Part shown: in pieces, positions 1 to 9,761 of the stretch
Layout: each line of letters opens with the position of its first letter
How positions within the stretch are numbered: the stretch's first letter is position 1
Assembly (NCBI RefSeq): GCF_947494875.1
Contig: NZ_CANLWM010000009.1
Coordinates: 124,001-188,000, forward strand
DNA length: 64,000 bases
Source: an uncultured Williamsia sp.
GTDB taxonomy: Bacteria; Actinomycetota; Actinomycetes; Mycobacteriales; Mycobacteriaceae
Reading direction: 5' to 3'
The notes under the pieces: model-generated
Databases searched by the model: none
Told to the model about the DNA's origin: nothing
The model's input: the letters and a program-made list of their open reading frames with translations, nothing else
Program-made: the position numbers and the translations under genes

Positions 1-68
1 GGGTAGACGCGTGCGGCGGTGCCGTTCTCGGCGGACTCGTGGTCGGTGTGCTCCGGCGCGGTGGACAC
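1..68 (-). CDS. ileS: Isoleucyl-tRNA synthetase, N-terminal fragment (runs off the window)
   Basis: Only the first 22 codons are inside the window. The GTG start at 68 follows a strong GAGGGAGA ribosome binding site with a 5-nt spacer. The readable N-terminus begins VSTAPEHTDHE and ends ARVYP at the window edge. The identification rests mainly on the T-box leader directly upstream, which carries an ATC (Ile) triplet in its specifier region, and on my recollection that ileS lies beside wag31 in several Mycobacteriales. The product would charge tRNA-Ile in the cytoplasm. Too little of the protein is present to confirm the synthetase motifs. Confidence 0.75.
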   Translation of the reverse strand, partial: MSTAPEHTDHESAENGTAARVY

Positions 69-99
69 AATCTCTCCCTCGTGTGCGGACGGGCCGCGG

Positions 100-312
100 G
101 TGCGGCCGGCTCGGACACGGGGACGACGAGGATCTCGCCGCGGTACCACCCCGCTTGCACCGGTGTCCCGGTGCCTCTCGGTCCCGCGCCGCCGAGGCGG
201 TGCGGACGGCGGCTGTCTCGGGCCGCTCCCGTCCGGGTCTACTGCGGGCTCGGTGTCGGGTGGACACCGCCCGGTTCTTCCGGATGCTCCCCGGTGATGG
301 CCGGATCGATGC
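100..312 (-). promoter_or_regulatory. T-box riboswitch (Ile) upstream of ileS
   Basis: Read on the minus strand, the leader contains the T-box core GGGTGGTACCGCGG (plus positions about 138-152), the sequence that pairs with the acceptor end of uncharged tRNA. Near the 5' end it has GGCCATCACCGGGGAGC, then GGAAGAAC. This matches the short stem I of actinobacterial ileS T-boxes, with ATC as the Ile specifier. The T-box core lies about 70 nt before the GTG and there is no U-tract terminator, so control is probably translational (sequestering the GAGGGAGA ribosome binding site), as described for mycobacterial ileS leaders. Boundaries are approximate. Confidence 0.85.
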
Positions 313-318
313 GACGCC

Positions 319-349
319 AGTCTAGGTCAGCCGCGGCACGCCTCACCAA
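319..349 (-). promoter_or_regulatory. Candidate promoter for the ileS T-box transcript
   Basis: On the minus strand TTGGTG (349-344) and TAGACT (324-319) are separated by 19 nt, placing transcription start near 312, just ahead of the T-box stem I. The -10 fits the actinobacterial TAnnnT pattern. The spacer is slightly long, so the -35 is less certain. Confidence 0.5.
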
Positions 350-365
350 TCGGTTTCGCATGAGG

Positions 366-839
366 TCACTCGGATGTGCCGTGGCGCCCGTGTCGCGTCG
401 ACTCGGCGGGCGCTTCGTCGGCGGTCGTGCCGTCGACCGCCTCGTCCCCGACGGCCTCCTCGTCGAGGTCGGGCCGTTCGTGTCGGCCGTGCCGCGACGG
501 TGCTGCCGCAGGCTCGACGTGACGCTGTGCGGCGTCGGGTGCGGACTCGGGTTCGTCGTCGCCGAGGGTGACGACGGTGCCCTCGGTGATGCGCTCGAAC
601 TGCTCGGTGGGAGCGTCGTCGTCCGCGGGCGTCGACGGACTCCCCTCACCGCCGGGTTCCGGGGTCCGTGATCGCCGGGGCAACGACGGCCGGAGACCGA
701 GGGTGTCGGCGAGGAGGAGCACGGCCCCGGCGACGCAGATGGCGATGCACGCGATCGCGAGCCACAGCGTGCCCGTCGCCAGGGCGAGGACGAGCAGGGC
801 GAACCCGACCAGCGTCGCCCCGAGAGCCGACACGAGCAC
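366..839 (-). CDS. Small membrane protein with acidic tail (Rv2144c position)
   Basis: A 157-residue protein from a GTG at 839, preceded by GAAAGGG. Residues about 1-50 form two hydrophobic segments (LVSALGATLVGFALLVLALA and LAIACIAICVAGAVLLLADTL) joined by a very short turn. The rest is hydrophilic, acidic and low in complexity, with two RHGRHG-like patches near the C-terminus. It lies 50 nt downstream of wag31 on the same strand, where M. tuberculosis has the small membrane protein Rv2144c. A role beside Wag31 in polar growth is possible, but no function can be read from the sequence. Confidence 0.75.
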   Translation of the reverse strand: MLVSALGATLVGFALLVLALATGTLWLAIACIAICVAGAVLLLADTLGLRPSLPRRSRTPEPGGEGSPSTPADDDAPTEQFERITEGTVVTLGDDEPESAPDAAQRHVEPAAAPSRHGRHERPDLDEEAVGDEAVDGTTADEAPAESTRHGRHGTSE

Positions 840-889
840 GGATGGACCCTTTCAGTCACCCCTGGCGTCCCACGCGGACGCCGGCGGTC

Positions 890-1738
890 TCAGTTCGACG
901 GGTTGGCGAAGCCGCCCGAGTTGGTGAAACCACCGTTGCCGGGATCCGACGAGAAGGCGTCGCCGCCACGGGAGTTGTCGACCGGTGCCGCGCTCCCCCG
1001 CTGCTGCAGTTCCTCGAGCTGCGACTCCAGGTACGTCTTCAGTCGGGTCCGGTACTCGCGCTCGAAGGTCTTGAGCTGCTCGATCCGACCCTCCAGCACC
1101 GAACGCTGCTGGTTGATGGTGCCCATGATCTCGGTGTGCTTGCGCTCGGCGTCCGCCTGGAGGGCGTCGGCCTTCTCCTGCGCGGTGCGTGTGGTCGCCT
1201 CGGCGCGGGTCTGCGAGTCGGCGAGGATCGCCTCCGACCGCTGGCGGGCGTCGGCGAGCATCGTCTCGGACTTCTGACGGGCTTCCGAGACCATGGTGTC
1301 GGCGCGACTCCGCGCGTCGGCGAGCAGGCTCTCCGACTCGGTGCGCGCGTTGGCGGTCAGTCGGTCCGCCGTGTCCTGGGCGAGGCCGAGGACCTTGGCG
1401 GCGCGCACGTGCGCCTCTTCCGTGCTCGCGGAGGTCTCCTGCGCCGCGGGAGCAGCCGGAGCAGCGGGGGCCGCGGCCGCGAACGCCTGGGTCGGTGCCG
1501 GCGCGGGCTCCTCGGTGCGGGCGGGCTGCTGCGACGCCGCACCGGAGCGGGCCTGCTCGAGGTCACCCTCGAGTTCGCTCACGCGCTCCTTCAGCTCCGA
1601 GTTCTCCTCGAGCAGCCGGGCGAGCTCGGCCTCGACGAAGTCCAGGAACTGGTCGACCTCGTCCTCGTTGTAGCCGCGCTTGCCGATCGGCGGTTTGCTG
1701 AACGCGACGTTGTGCACATCAGCCGGTGTGAGCCGCAT
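890..1738 (-). CDS. wag31: DivIVA-family polar growth scaffold Wag31
   Basis: A 282-residue DivIVA homologue that marks poles and septa and organises apical cell wall growth on the inner face of the membrane. The N-terminus reads [20 protein letters not shown] then [15 protein letters not shown], the conserved DivIVA lipid-binding domain, followed by a first coiled coil (residues about 35-65). A Pro/Ala-rich linker (about 65-100) precedes a long heptad coiled coil (about 100-240) and a Gly/Ser/Asn-rich tail ending GGFANPSN. It has a GAAGGGG ribosome binding site. It stands at the end of the ftsZ-pgeF-yggS-sepF-yggT block, as in M. tuberculosis, where the paralogue is essential and phosphorylated by PknA. 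Its 310-nt upstream gap suggests its own promoter. Confidence 0.97.
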   Translation of the reverse strand: MRLTPADVHNVAFSKPPIGKRGYNEDEVDQFLDFVEAELARLLEENSELKERVSELEGDLEQARSGAASQQPARTEEPAPAPTQAFAAAAPAAPAAPAAQETSASTEEAHVRAAKVLGLAQDTADRLTANARTESESLLADARSRADTMVSEARQKSETMLADARQRSEAILADSQTRAEATTRTAQEKADALQADAERKHTEIMGTINQQRSVLEGRIEQLKTFEREYRTRLKTYLESQLEELQQRGSAAPVDNSRGGDAFSSDPGNGGFTNSGGFANPSN

Positions 1739-2048
1739 TGTCGGTCCCCTTCAACATCAATCATCGTGTGCCGTGTCGTGGTCTCGGTGCGGGCTGCTCG
1801 GGACCGGTCACCTGGCGCGATGGCGCGTGACGCCTCGCATCAGAGTAACTGGCGTCCCATCCTGTCACACGAGAACCGTTCGTCGCACCTTCCTGACACG
1901 ACGCCCACATTGTCGGGATTCGCGTCCGTCAGCACGGACGAGCGAGCCTCCTGTGCCAACGCACAACGAGTTCACCCTGCGGTCACAGTAACGACCCGTG
2001 CGCGGACGGCACAGGAGCGGGCGGTGATTCCGGCGCAGACGAGTCGGT
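1739..2048 (-). other. Intergenic region upstream of wag31
   Basis: This 310-nt stretch has no convincing gene. Read on the minus strand it holds the wag31 ribosome binding site (GAAGGGG) near 1747. A weak promoter-like pair, GTGACA then TACTCT with a 15-nt spacer, lies near 1850-1880. Its length compared with the tight spacing elsewhere suggests wag31 is also transcribed independently. No terminator-like stem was seen. Confidence 0.4.
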
Positions 2049-2336
2049 TCAGGGTCCCGGCGACACCAGTGCCATGGCGACCAACACCACGATCATCGTG
2101 ATCATCAGCGACAGGTCCAGGCGGACCGGACCGAGCGGGATCGGCGGCAGGACCTTGCGCAATGCCTTGATCGGCGGGTCGGTCGCGGTGAACACGCCCT
2201 CGATCACGACCACCGATGCGCCGGTGGGCCGCCACTCGCGGGCAAAGGATCGCACCAGCTCGATCACCAGCCGGCCGAGCAGCAGCAACCAGAAGAGGAA
2301 GAGCAGGTAGTAGATGACCTCACGGGCAACCGTCAC
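2049..2336 (-). CDS. YggT family membrane protein
   Basis: A 95-residue integral membrane protein. The first helix is at residues about 6-30 (IYYLLFLFWLLLLGRLVIEL) and the second near 75-92. Between them lies the family signature around DPPIKALRKVLPPIPLGPVRLDLS. YggT proteins sit between sepF and wag31/divIVA in many Gram-positive bacteria and are linked to division or envelope integrity, but their biochemical role is unknown. It starts 45 nt after sepF stops, so it is probably co-transcribed with sepF. Length and topology are normal. Confidence 0.92.
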   Translation of the reverse strand: MTVAREVIYYLLFLFWLLLLGRLVIELVRSFAREWRPTGASVVVIEGVFTATDPPIKALRKVLPPIPLGPVRLDLSLMITMIVVLVAMALVSPGP

Positions 2337-2381
2337 GCGATCAACTCTGCCTGATTCGCCCGTTCCTCGCCGAACCCGCTG

Positions 2382-3086
2382 CTAGCTCTGGTTGTAGAAG
2401 CCGGTCTCGGCCAGCTTGCGGCGGTCCTCGGCGGACACGTCGACATCGGCGGGCGAGAGCAGGAACACCTTGGTGGCGACCTTGTCGAACGCGCCGCGCA
2501 GCGCGAAGGCCAGGCCGGCGGCGAAATCGACGAGGCGCTTGGCATCCTCGTTGCTCATCTCGACGAGGTCCATGATCACCGGGTTGCCGTCGCGGAAGCG
2601 CTCACCGATCGTGCGTGCCTCGCTGTAGTCGCGGGGGCGCAGCGTGGTGATCTTGGCCAACGGACTGCCCTCCTCGAACACGCGCTCCACGGAGTCCATC
2701 GCGAGCGCGCCGCGCGTCATGCGGGCACCGCCGCCGCGTGCGACGCCCCGGGCGCCGAGCGGCTCGAGACGACCGCTGCGGCCCAGTCGTTCCATCGACG
2801 AACGCTCGAGGCCAGACCGCTCCACGCCCGCGAGCGGGCCGCGGACGGCGCCCGCGTAGGTGTAGTCGGGGACGCGGTCGTACTCGTACTCGAGGTCCTC
2901 GCCGTAGGCGTCGTAGCCGCGGCCGGCGTCGGGCTCGTAGCCCCGGGCGCGCGGACGCTCCTCGCGGGCCCACCGCTCGTCGTAGTGGTCGTCGCGGCGC
3001 GCCGGGCCGTCCTCGAGGTAATCGTCCTCGTAGTCGCCGGGCGGGACCATGCCGAAATACGCCTTGAACCGCTGCATGGTGGTCAT
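2382..3086 (-). CDS. sepF: Cell division protein SepF
   Basis: A 234-residue SepF that anchors FtsZ to the membrane. The chosen ATG at 3086 gives [13 protein letters not shown], the amphipathic membrane-binding helix typical of actinobacterial SepF; extending further upstream would add 47 unrelated residues. An acidic, Arg/Tyr-rich linker (about 15-130) follows. The C-terminal SepF domain contains [30 protein letters not shown] and a core ending in [18 protein letters not shown]. It belongs to the ftsZ-pgeF-yggS-sepF-yggT block. Actinobacteria lack FtsA and ZipA, so SepF is expected to be the main FtsZ tether here. Confidence 0.96.
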   Translation of the reverse strand: MTTMQRFKAYFGMVPPGDYEDDYLEDGPARRDDHYDERWAREERPRARGYEPDAGRGYDAYGEDLEYEYDRVPDYTYAGAVRGPLAGVERSGLERSSMERLGRSGRLEPLGARGVARGGGARMTRGALAMDSVERVFEEGSPLAKITTLRPRDYSEARTIGERFRDGNPVIMDLVEMSNEDAKRLVDFAAGLAFALRGAFDKVATKVFLLSPADVDVSAEDRRKLAETGFYNQS

Positions 3087-3172
3087 CGTGTGCCTTCCTC
3101 GCCATCGGCAGGTGCCGGGAGTCCCGTGTGAAAACTGGTGTCGCTGATCCGCATGGTGCTCATGTGATTTGG

Positions 3173-3928
3173 CTACGGCGAGCGTAACGGCCGGTCTCCG
3201 AGGATCGCGGTACCGACACGCACGCATGTCGATCCGTGTCGCACGGCGTCCTCGAGGTCGCCCGACATGCCCGCGGAGAACTCGGTCGCGTCGGGATGTG
3301 CGGCGACCAGACGTGCGTGCGCCGCCGCGGCCTGCTCCATCCAGTGGGCCGGGGTGTGCGACTGCGGCGCGATCACCATCGATCCACGCAGGCGCAGACC
3401 GTCGAGTCCGGCGACGTGATCGGCCAGCGCCCCGAGGTCGTCGAGCACGACTCCGCCGCGGTTCGGGTCGCCGTCGAGGTTGATCTGCACCAGCACGTCC
3501 AGCGGGCTGTCGCGGTCACCGTCCTCGCGGGCGGTCTCGACACCGCGCGCCAGAGCGTCGGCGACGGCGTCCCGGTCGAGTGAGTGCACGCGGTCGGCCC
3601 AGCGCGCCACCGACGTCGCCTTGCGGCGCTGCACCGTCCCGATCATGTCGACGCGGATCGGCTCGTCGACGGCCGCGCGGACCGCTGCGGCCTTGCGACC
3701 CGCCTCGGGTTCCCGGCTCTCCCCGAACGACCGGCAACCCAACTCGACCAACGCGACGACGTCGGAGGCCGGATGGAACTTGGTCACCACCAGCAACTCG
3801 ACCTCGGCGGGGTCGCGACCGGCGTCGCGGGCCGCGTCCCCGAGTCGCTGCCGCGCGGCGGCCAGGTTCTCGGTGAGTGCGGCGACGCGCTCGGGTGACG
3901 CGCCGTCGACGGTCTCGGGCTCGCTCAC
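3173..3928 (-). CDS. YggS/PROSC-type PLP homeostasis protein
   Basis: A 251-residue PLP-binding alanine-racemase-fold protein of the YggS family, involved in vitamin B6 and amino acid homeostasis. The PLP lysine is in LLVVTKFHP (about residue 46). Further signatures are [69 protein letters not shown]. The GTG at 3928 overlaps the pgeF stop as GTGA, arguing for translational coupling; longer upstream reading runs inside pgeF and is rejected. A typical position next to ftsZ and sepF. Confidence 0.93.
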   Translation of the reverse strand: MSEPETVDGASPERVAALTENLAAARQRLGDAARDAGRDPAEVELLVVTKFHPASDVVALVELGCRSFGESREPEAGRKAAAVRAAVDEPIRVDMIGTVQRRKATSVARWADRVHSLDRDAVADALARGVETAREDGDRDSPLDVLVQINLDGDPNRGGVVLDDLGALADHVAGLDGLRLRGSMVIAPQSHTPAHWMEQAAAAHARLVAAHPDATEFSAGMSGDLEDAVRHGSTCVRVGTAILGDRPLRSP

Positions 3929-4656
3929 TCCGGGGCTCCGTCGGGATCGATCCAGATCACCGACGCCAGGCGTCCGGTCGGTGCGCCGCGGCGATGGCTG
4001 AACAGGGTCGGGTCGGAGATGGTGCACCGCGGGTCGCTCGCGACCGCGGCGACACCCGCCGACAGCATCTGTCGGGCGAGTCCGGCGCGCAGGTCGAGCC
4101 CGCAGGTGCCCTGCCGGGTGCGAGTCGCGCTGCCCGGGAGGTGCTGTTCGACGTCGCGCTGCATCTCGGCCGGCACCTCGTACCGCGCTCCGCTCGCGGC
4201 CGGGCCGAGGAACGCACCGATCCGCCCGATCTCGGCGCCCATCCCGATCATGGCGTCGAGGACCCGCGGCACGATGCCGATCCGCGCACCCACTCGTCCG
4301 GCGTGGACGGCCGCGATGACGCCGGCCTCGTCGTCGGACAGCAGGACGGGCACGCAATCGGCGGTGAGCACGGCCAACGCCAGCCCCGGTGTCGCGGTCA
4401 CGAGTGCATCCGTGGCGGGGACGGCATCGGTCCGCGGCCCGTCCACGACGGCCACCGACCGGCCGTGGATCTGTTCCATCCAGACGAGGTGGTCGTCGGC
4501 GACGCCGATCCGCTCGGCCAGCCGGGCACGGTTGGCGGCGACGGCGGCGGGGTCGTCGCCGACGTGGTCGCCGAGGTTGAAGGAGTCGTACGGCGCGACC
4601 GACACCCCACCCGCGCGGGTGGTGGTGACCCGGCGCACGCGCCCGGGACCGGCCAC
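3925..4656 (-). CDS. pgeF: Laccase-domain (YfiH/PgeF) protein
   Basis: A 243-residue DUF152 (multicopper polyphenol oxidoreductase-like) protein. The zinc-binding residues of the family are visible: His in MEQIHGRS (about 65), Cys in LTADCVPVLL (about 100) and His in AAVHAGRVG (about 118). A later block reads FSHRRGAPTGR. Members act as broad purine nucleoside phosphorylase/adenosine deaminase-type enzymes or as N-acetylmuramic acid-peptidoglycan editing factors; which applies here cannot be decided. It starts 5 nt after ftsZ ends and overlaps yggS by 4 nt. Confidence 0.92.
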   Translation of the reverse strand: MAGPGRVRRVTTTRAGGVSVAPYDSFNLGDHVGDDPAAVAANRARLAERIGVADDHLVWMEQIHGRSVAVVDGPRTDAVPATDALVTATPGLALAVLTADCVPVLLSDDEAGVIAAVHAGRVGARIGIVPRVLDAMIGMGAEIGRIGAFLGPAASGARYEVPAEMQRDVEQHLPGSATRTRQGTCGLDLRAGLARQMLSAGVAAVASDPRCTISDPTLFSHRRGAPTGRLASVIWIDPDGAPE

Positions 4657-4661
4657 CGCGC

Positions 4662-5831
4662 TCAGCGCTTCATGAACGGCGGCACGTCGACGTCATCGTC
4701 GTCGTCGAGCTGGACCGCGTTGCGCCGCGGCGCCGGTGCCTCGGTGAAGGACTCACGACGCGACGGCTCGTTCGAGGAGAAGATCGCCTCCGACGCCGGG
4801 GCCGAGCCGCCGACCGTGCCCGCGGTGGCCGCCTCGACGGCCGACCGGCCGGCCGCGGCGGTGGCGGGACGCTTGCGCTGCGGGGTGCCGCCGTCGAACC
4901 CGGCTGCGATCACGGTGACGCGCACCTCGTCGCCGAGGTTGTCGTCGATGACCGTGCCGAAGATGATGTTCGCGTCCTCGTGCGCCGCCTCCTGCACCAG
5001 CGTGGCGGCGTTGTGGATCTCGAACAGACCCAGGTCGCTGCCACCGGCGATCGACATCAGCACACCCCGGGCACCGTCCATCGACGCCTCGAGCAGCGGC
5101 GAGTTGATGGCCGACTCCGCCGCCTTCTTCGCCCGGTCGTCGCCGCGCGCCGAGCCGATGCCCATGAGCGCGCTGCCCGCGTCCTTCATGACGCCCTTGA
5201 CGTCGGCGAAGTCGACGTTGATCAGGCCCGGGGTGGTGATGAGGTCGGTGATGCCCTGGACACCGTTGAGCAGCACCTCGTCGGCACTGCGGAACGCGTC
5301 CATGAGCGACACCGCGGCGTCACCGAGCTGCAGCAGACGGTCGTTGGGGATCACGATGAGGGTGTCGCAGGACTCACGCAGTGACGCGATGCCGGAATCC
5401 GCCTGTCCCCCACGGCGCTTGCCCTCGAACGAGAACGGACGCGTCACGACACCGACGGTGAGCGCACCCATCTTGCGCGCGATGCTTGCCACCACCGGCG
5501 CGCCCCCGGTACCGGTGCCACCGCCCTCACCTGCGGTGACGAAGACCATGTCCGCGCCCTTGAGCAGTTCCTCGATCTCGTCCTTGGCGTCCTCGGCCGC
5601 CCGACGACCCACCTCGGGGTCGGCGCCGGCGCCGAGTCCACGCGTCGAGTCACGACCGACGTCGAGCTTGACGTCGGCGTCGCTCATCAACAGCGCCTGG
5701 GCGTCGGTGTTGATGGCGATGAACTCGACGCCCTTCAGGCCCTGTTCGATCATGCGGTTGACGGCGTTCACGCCGCCACCGCCGATGCCGACGACCTTGA
5801 TGACGGCCAGGTAGTTGTGCGGTGGCGTCAT
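4662..5831 (-). CDS. ftsZ: Cell division GTPase FtsZ
   Basis: A 389-residue tubulin-like GTPase that polymerises into the Z-ring. [13 protein letters not shown] is at residues about 15-27, the tubulin signature GGGTGTG at 103-109 and NTDAQALL at about 41-48. Following the GTPase core is a low-complexity linker and the conserved C-terminal peptide [11 protein letters not shown], which binds SepF, FtsW and other partners in actinobacteria. Length is normal. Unlike most relatives, ftsZ does not directly follow ftsQ: a DUF222/HNH gene and a 244-nt gap intervene, so it probably depends on its own promoter. Confidence 0.99.
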   Translation of the reverse strand: MTPPHNYLAVIKVVGIGGGGVNAVNRMIEQGLKGVEFIAINTDAQALLMSDADVKLDVGRDSTRGLGAGADPEVGRRAAEDAKDEIEELLKGADMVFVTAGEGGGTGTGGAPVVASIARKMGALTVGVVTRPFSFEGKRRGGQADSGIASLRESCDTLIVIPNDRLLQLGDAAVSLMDAFRSADEVLLNGVQGITDLITTPGLINVDFADVKGVMKDAGSALMGIGSARGDDRAKKAAESAINSPLLEASMDGARGVLMSIAGGSDLGLFEIHNAATLVQEAAHEDANIIFGTVIDDNLGDEVRVTVIAAGFDGGTPQRKRPATAAAGRSAVEAATAGTVGGSAPASEAIFSSNEPSRRESFTEAPAPRRNAVQLDDDDDVDVPPFMKR

Positions 5832-6075
5832 GAGACTCGCCTTCTCCTCGGGTCATGCCCCCCGGTGGATGCCCGCCGGGAGTACGTCTCCACCCCGCCC
5901 CGACAAAAGTCTCAACCTCAACCACAGGTTCAGAGTTATGTCAAGTAGCGACGTGATGGGGGAAACGCTAGGCACGAGACCCGGTGTGGGCCAGGAGGCG
6001 CGCCGCGTGTCGCGCGTGTTCGGCGCAGATCCCCCAGCGGCCGCGACCGATCAGGTCACCGACGCCGGTGACCGG
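5832..6075 (-). promoter_or_regulatory. ftsZ upstream region with candidate promoter
   Basis: The 244 nt between the HNH gene and ftsZ contain no gene. On the minus strand a TTGACA hexamer lies at 5944-5939, followed by a run with the direct repeat GGTTGAGGTTGAG (about 5909-5921). A clear TAnnnT -10 at canonical spacing was not found, so the promoter is only a candidate. An AGGCGAG-type ribosome binding site lies just before the ATG. Confidence 0.35.
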
Positions 6076-7347
6076 TCACGCCGCGGTCGCGGATCCGTGC
6101 GCCGGCGCGCGGGAGCGGTGTTCGTGTCCGGTCGGTGTGCGGATCAGAGCTTCGTGGGTGCCGTCGTCGTCGATCGCTGGGGTGACCGCCCAACCGGGGC
6201 TCTCTTTCTGCCGGTTGTGCGTCCGACACTCCCCCAGCCCGTTCAGGGCGTCCGTCGGTCCGCCGTCGTGGTGCGGATTGGCGTGGTCGATCTCGGCGAT
6301 CGGGGCGTCGCAGTACGGGAACCGACATGACACATCCCGTCGGGTGATGAAACGTCGCAGCCCGGACGGGAAGATCCGGGCCTTCGACTCCATCGCGACG
6401 AGCGCACCGGAGTCCGGCGCCGCGAACAGACGGCGGAGTGTCACGAGGGCATCGGCGTCGAGGGCATCGGTGATCAGGTCCCGTGCCGTGTCGGCCGGGA
6501 TCGGCCCGTAGCCGGGTACCTCCGCCGCGGCGCTCGAGTCACCGACGAGGACATCCGCGCTGAGGACCACGTCGACGGAGACGGCGACATCCTCCGCGCG
6601 GGCTTTGCCGGTGAGCCGTTCGACAACGGTGTCGGCCATGATCTGCGCGTGGCTGCGGTCACCCTCGCCGACGAGCCCGTCCGCGTGCTGCTTGAGCGCG
6701 GCGTACGCGGCGATCCCCGCCTTCATCGGCAGTAGCGCCGAGAGCTGCACCATCGCATCCGGTTTGGGTCGCATCGACACACGACGATCCTTCGGCGCGG
6801 ATGCGTTGCGGTCCACCACCGCGTGCGGGTCGCGCTGGTAGGCGATCTGCTTCGCCAGCGCCTCCAGCGCCCGGTCACCGACCCCGTCGAGCGTCGCGGC
6901 ATCGGAACACAACGCGTGGTCGATCACACGCCGGTCTTCCAGCTGCAGGTAGCCGGTCTCGCGGACCAGAATCGTCGCCCGCCACTCCGAAAGGCTGCCG
7001 TCGCGCAGACGAGCGAAGGTGTTGGGCATCTCGCCCAAAGCGCGGGCGAACCCCAGATACCGGCCACCGGCGTTCCCGGAGACCCGCCGCGCCAACGCCA
7101 CCTCCGCCGACAACCCCCGGCACCGTCGCTCGACTGGCACGCCACGCTCGGCCTCCGCAGCGGACCGTAGCTCCTGCAACCGCAGAGTGTCCGCCGCCTG
7201 CCCCGCGGCACAGGCCGCTTTGATCGACTCCAACAGGGAAATCCGATCAACCGCCTCGACCTCATCACCGGCGGCGGGAATCTCAGCGAGCACAGCCATC
7301 ACCTCACGCAACGCGTCTCGCGCGTCGACGATGTCCGTGCCCTTCAT
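6076..7347 (-). CDS. DUF222/HNH endonuclease family protein (13E12-type)
   Basis: A 423-residue protein. The N-terminal two thirds match the DUF222 (13E12 repeat) architecture: an N-terminal helical region, AERGVPVERRCRGLSAEVAL, and MRPKPDAMVQLSALLP. The C-terminus carries an HNH nuclease domain with CRFPYC, IDHANPHHDGG, N-x-L-x-x-C and CRTHNRQK, so both putative metal-binding cysteine pairs and the His/Asn/His residues are present. The ATG at 7347 is chosen because the 25 upstream residues are not family-like. These genes are multicopy and mobile-like in Gordonia, Dietzia and mycobacteria, with no established function. Finding one between ftsQ and ftsZ interrupts a junction that is normally tight. 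Confidence 0.9.
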   Translation of the reverse strand: MKGTDIVDARDALREVMAVLAEIPAAGDEVEAVDRISLLESIKAACAAGQAADTLRLQELRSAAEAERGVPVERRCRGLSAEVALARRVSGNAGGRYLGFARALGEMPNTFARLRDGSLSEWRATILVRETGYLQLEDRRVIDHALCSDAATLDGVGDRALEALAKQIAYQRDPHAVVDRNASAPKDRRVSMRPKPDAMVQLSALLPMKAGIAAYAALKQHADGLVGEGDRSHAQIMADTVVERLTGKARAEDVAVSVDVVLSADVLVGDSSAAAEVPGYGPIPADTARDLITDALDADALVTLRRLFAAPDSGALVAMESKARIFPSGLRRFITRRDVSCRFPYCDAPIAEIDHANPHHDGGPTDALNGLGECRTHNRQKESPGWAVTPAIDDDGTHEALIRTPTGHEHRSRAPAHGSATAA

Positions 7348-7494
7348 GAGTACATGCGTACATGAGGGGTCCGACAACCCTGTACGAAAGTGGCCTGTGC
7401 ACAAGCTGATTCGGTACTGCACTGACTCGCGCTCGCATCGCGTCGTGCCGATCCGGCGTCACGTCTTACGGACGTGCGCGACAGCAGACGCCGA

Positions 7495-8253
7495 TCAGCG
7501 GAAGGTCGGGAAGAGTGGCGCCGACACGTTGTACTCGGTGCCGTCCTGGGTGAGGAGGTAGCCGAGGGTGCGGGCCTTTGCTGCGCCGTCCTCGTCGTCA
7601 CCCCAGATGACCTTCTTGCCGCCGGCCACCGTGAGGTGCACCCCGGCGATCCCGTCGGCGCCGACCTCGGTCACGCGGGCACGCAGGTCGGAGGGCAGTC
7701 CGGCGACCACCGACAGCGCCGCCCGGTCGGCGGCGGTGTCGGTGGAACGGTCGTCGGTGAGGCGTGGCAGCCGCGGCAGGGCCTTCTGCTGGGCGAAGTC
7801 GACCCCGTCGACGTCGACGAGATGCCACTGGCCGCCGCGGGCGACGAAGGCGACGGCGACCCGCTCCACGACGCTGACGTCGATGCCCGACGGGTACGAG
7901 CGCTGCACCCGCACGGACTTCACCCGTGGGATGGCGGCGATCCGCTGTGCGGCCGGGGTCGTGTCGACCTGCAGAAGCGGTGTGCCCATGCGGATCTGGG
8001 AGGTCGCGACGATCTGCGCGGGATCGAGGACCTGTGTGCCCGACACGTCGATCGAACGCACCGACATGATCGGGGTGAGGTACGACGCGAGCGCGGCACC
8101 GATGACCACGAGGATCACGACGATCGTCCAGATGAGCCGCTTGACGCCGCCGACCGGTCGTCGACCGCGTCGGTCCCGACGGTCGACCGGGCGACGATCG
8201 TCCCGTGCGTCCTCGCCGTCGAGGTCGCGGTCGTCGGTGAGCGATGCGGTCAT
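7495..8253 (-). CDS. ftsQ: Cell division protein FtsQ
   Basis: A 252-residue bitopic divisome protein. An acidic then Arg-rich cytoplasmic head (about 1-37) precedes a single membrane helix ([20 protein letters not shown]). The extracellular POTRA domain begins [20 protein letters not shown], followed by the FtsQ beta domain with [24 protein letters not shown]. The ATG at 8253 overlaps the murC stop as ATGA. FtsQ links early and late divisome proteins. It normally lies directly upstream of ftsZ; here 147 nt and the HNH gene separate them. Confidence 0.96.
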   Translation of the reverse strand: MTASLTDDRDLDGEDARDDRRPVDRRDRRGRRPVGGVKRLIWTIVVILVVIGAALASYLTPIMSVRSIDVSGTQVLDPAQIVATSQIRMGTPLLQVDTTPAAQRIAAIPRVKSVRVQRSYPSGIDVSVVERVAVAFVARGGQWHLVDVDGVDFAQQKALPRLPRLTDDRSTDTAADRAALSVVAGLPSDLRARVTEVGADGIAGVHLTVAGGKKVIWGDDEDGAAKARTLGYLLTQDGTEYNVSAPLFPTFR

Positions 8254-9761
8254 CGGTGGTCTCCCTGGTCCGGGTGGTCCGCGGTGCGGCGGTCGCGCTG
8301 CTCCAGCGCGGCGACGATCTCGGGGCCCTGCATGGTGATGTCGCCGGCACCGAGGGTGAGCACGACGTCGCCGGCCCGTGCGAGATCGGCCACGGTCCCG
8401 GCGACCTCGGAGAGATCGGCGACGTACGTGGTCGAGGTGCGGACCCGGTCGGCGATCGTGCGCCCGGTGACGCCGTCGAGCGGTTCCTCGCGGGCGCCGT
8501 AGACGTCGAGGACGACGACCTCGTCTGCGCCGTCGAGTGCCGCGGCGAACTCGTCGGCGAACGCTGCTGTGCGCGAGTACAGATGCGGCTGGAAGACGGC
8601 GACCACACGGCCGCCGGTCGTCTCGGCGGCCAGTTCCCGGGCCGCGGTCACCACGGCGGCGACCTCCGTGGGGTGGTGCGCGTAGTCGTCGTAGACCGTG
8701 GTGGTGCCGACGCGGCCGCGCAGCTGGAACCGTCGGTGCACACCGGTGAACGACTCGATCCCCGCGACGGCGCCGTCGACGGGTGCGCCCGAGCACACCG
8801 CCGCCGCGATCGCGCCGAGTGCGTTGAGCGTCATGTGGATGCCGGGGACACCGACGGTCACATTGTGCTCGGTGGCCGGGTCGGTGTCGGAGAGGTCGAT
8901 GACGACATGCCCCCGACCACCCGATCCGTGCGCACGCCAGTCCGACAGCCGCACAGCGTGATCGACGGCCGGGACACGGTCGGCGTGGAGTCCGCGCCCG
9001 TACCCGATCACCCGGACGCCGCGGTCGAGCAGGCGTCCCGCGGTCCGCTGCGCCAGCGCGACCGACCCCTCGTCGTCGAGGCACACCACCAGCACGCCGC
9101 CCGCGGCGAGCCGGTCGACGAAGGCGTCGAACACCGCGACGTAGGCGTCGACGGTGCCGAAGTGGTCGAGGTGGTCGGCCTCGACGTTGGTCACGACGAT
9201 CACGTCGGGCCGGTAGGCCAGCAGTGACCCGTCGCTCTCGTCGGCCTCGGCCACGAACACCTCGCCGGAGCCGTGGTGGGCGTTGGTCCCCGACTCGTTG
9301 AGTTCGCCGCCGACGGCGAACGACGGGTCGAGTCCGCAGTGCTGCAACGCGACGACGGTCATCGAGGTGGTCGACGTCTTGCCGTGGGTGCCCGCGATGA
9401 GCGTGGTCCGGTACGGCGCCATGAGGTCGGCCAGCACCTGCGGACGCAGGATGACGGGGATGCCACGCCGATGGGCCTCCACCAGTTCCGGGTTCGTCTT
9501 CGGGATCGCCGCGTGGGTGGTGACCACGACGGTCGGTCCGCCGTCGAGGAGGTCGAGCGCCGACGGGTCGTGCCCGACACGGATGACGGCACCGCGGGCG
9601 CGCAGCGCCATAACGCCGCGACCGTCCTTCGCGTCGGACCCGGAGATCTGCGCGCCGCGGGCGAGCAGGATGCGGGCCAGTCCCGACATCCCCGCTCCCC
9701 CGATGCCGACCATGTGGACGCGTCGCAACTGTTCGGGCAGCGGGGCGCCACCGGTGCTCAT
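8250..9761 (-). CDS. murC: UDP-N-acetylmuramate--L-alanine ligase
   Basis: A 503-residue Mur ligase that adds L-Ala to UDP-MurNAc in the cytoplasm using ATP. The N-terminal Rossmann motif is [17 protein letters not shown] (residues about 16-32), the P-loop is GTHGKTS (124-130), and downstream motifs include [21 protein letters not shown] and DDYAHHPTE. All three Mur domains are present and length is normal. It overlaps murG (ATGA at 9758-9761) and ftsQ (8250-8253), so the three are probably translated in a coupled way. Confidence 0.98.
   Translation of the reverse strand: MSTGGAPLPEQLRRVHMVGIGGAGMSGLARILLARGAQISGSDAKDGRGVMALRARGAVIRVGHDPSALDLLDGGPTVVVTTHAAIPKTNPELVEAHRRGIPVILRPQVLADLMAPYRTTLIAGTHGKTSTTSMTVVALQHCGLDPSFAVGGELNESGTNAHHGSGEVFVAEADESDGSLLAYRPDVIVVTNVEADHLDHFGTVDAYVAVFDAFVDRLAAGGVLVVCLDDEGSVALAQRTAGRLLDRGVRVIGYGRGLHADRVPAVDHAVRLSDWRAHGSGGRGHVVIDLSDTDPATEHNVTVGVPGIHMTLNALGAIAAAVCSGAPVDGAVAGIESFTGVHRRFQLRGRVGTTTVYDDYAHHPTEVAAVVTAARELAAETTGGRVVAVFQPHLYSRTAAFADEFAAALDGADEVVVLDVYGAREEPLDGVTGRTIADRVRTSTTYVADLSEVAGTVADLARAGDVVLTLGAGDITMQGPEIVAALEQRDRRTADHPDQGDHR

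Noticed and set aside
39-671. Plus-strand open frames in the first 700 nt
   Set aside because: They lie opposite the T-box leader and the small membrane protein gene, and have no recognisable domain or ribosome binding site.
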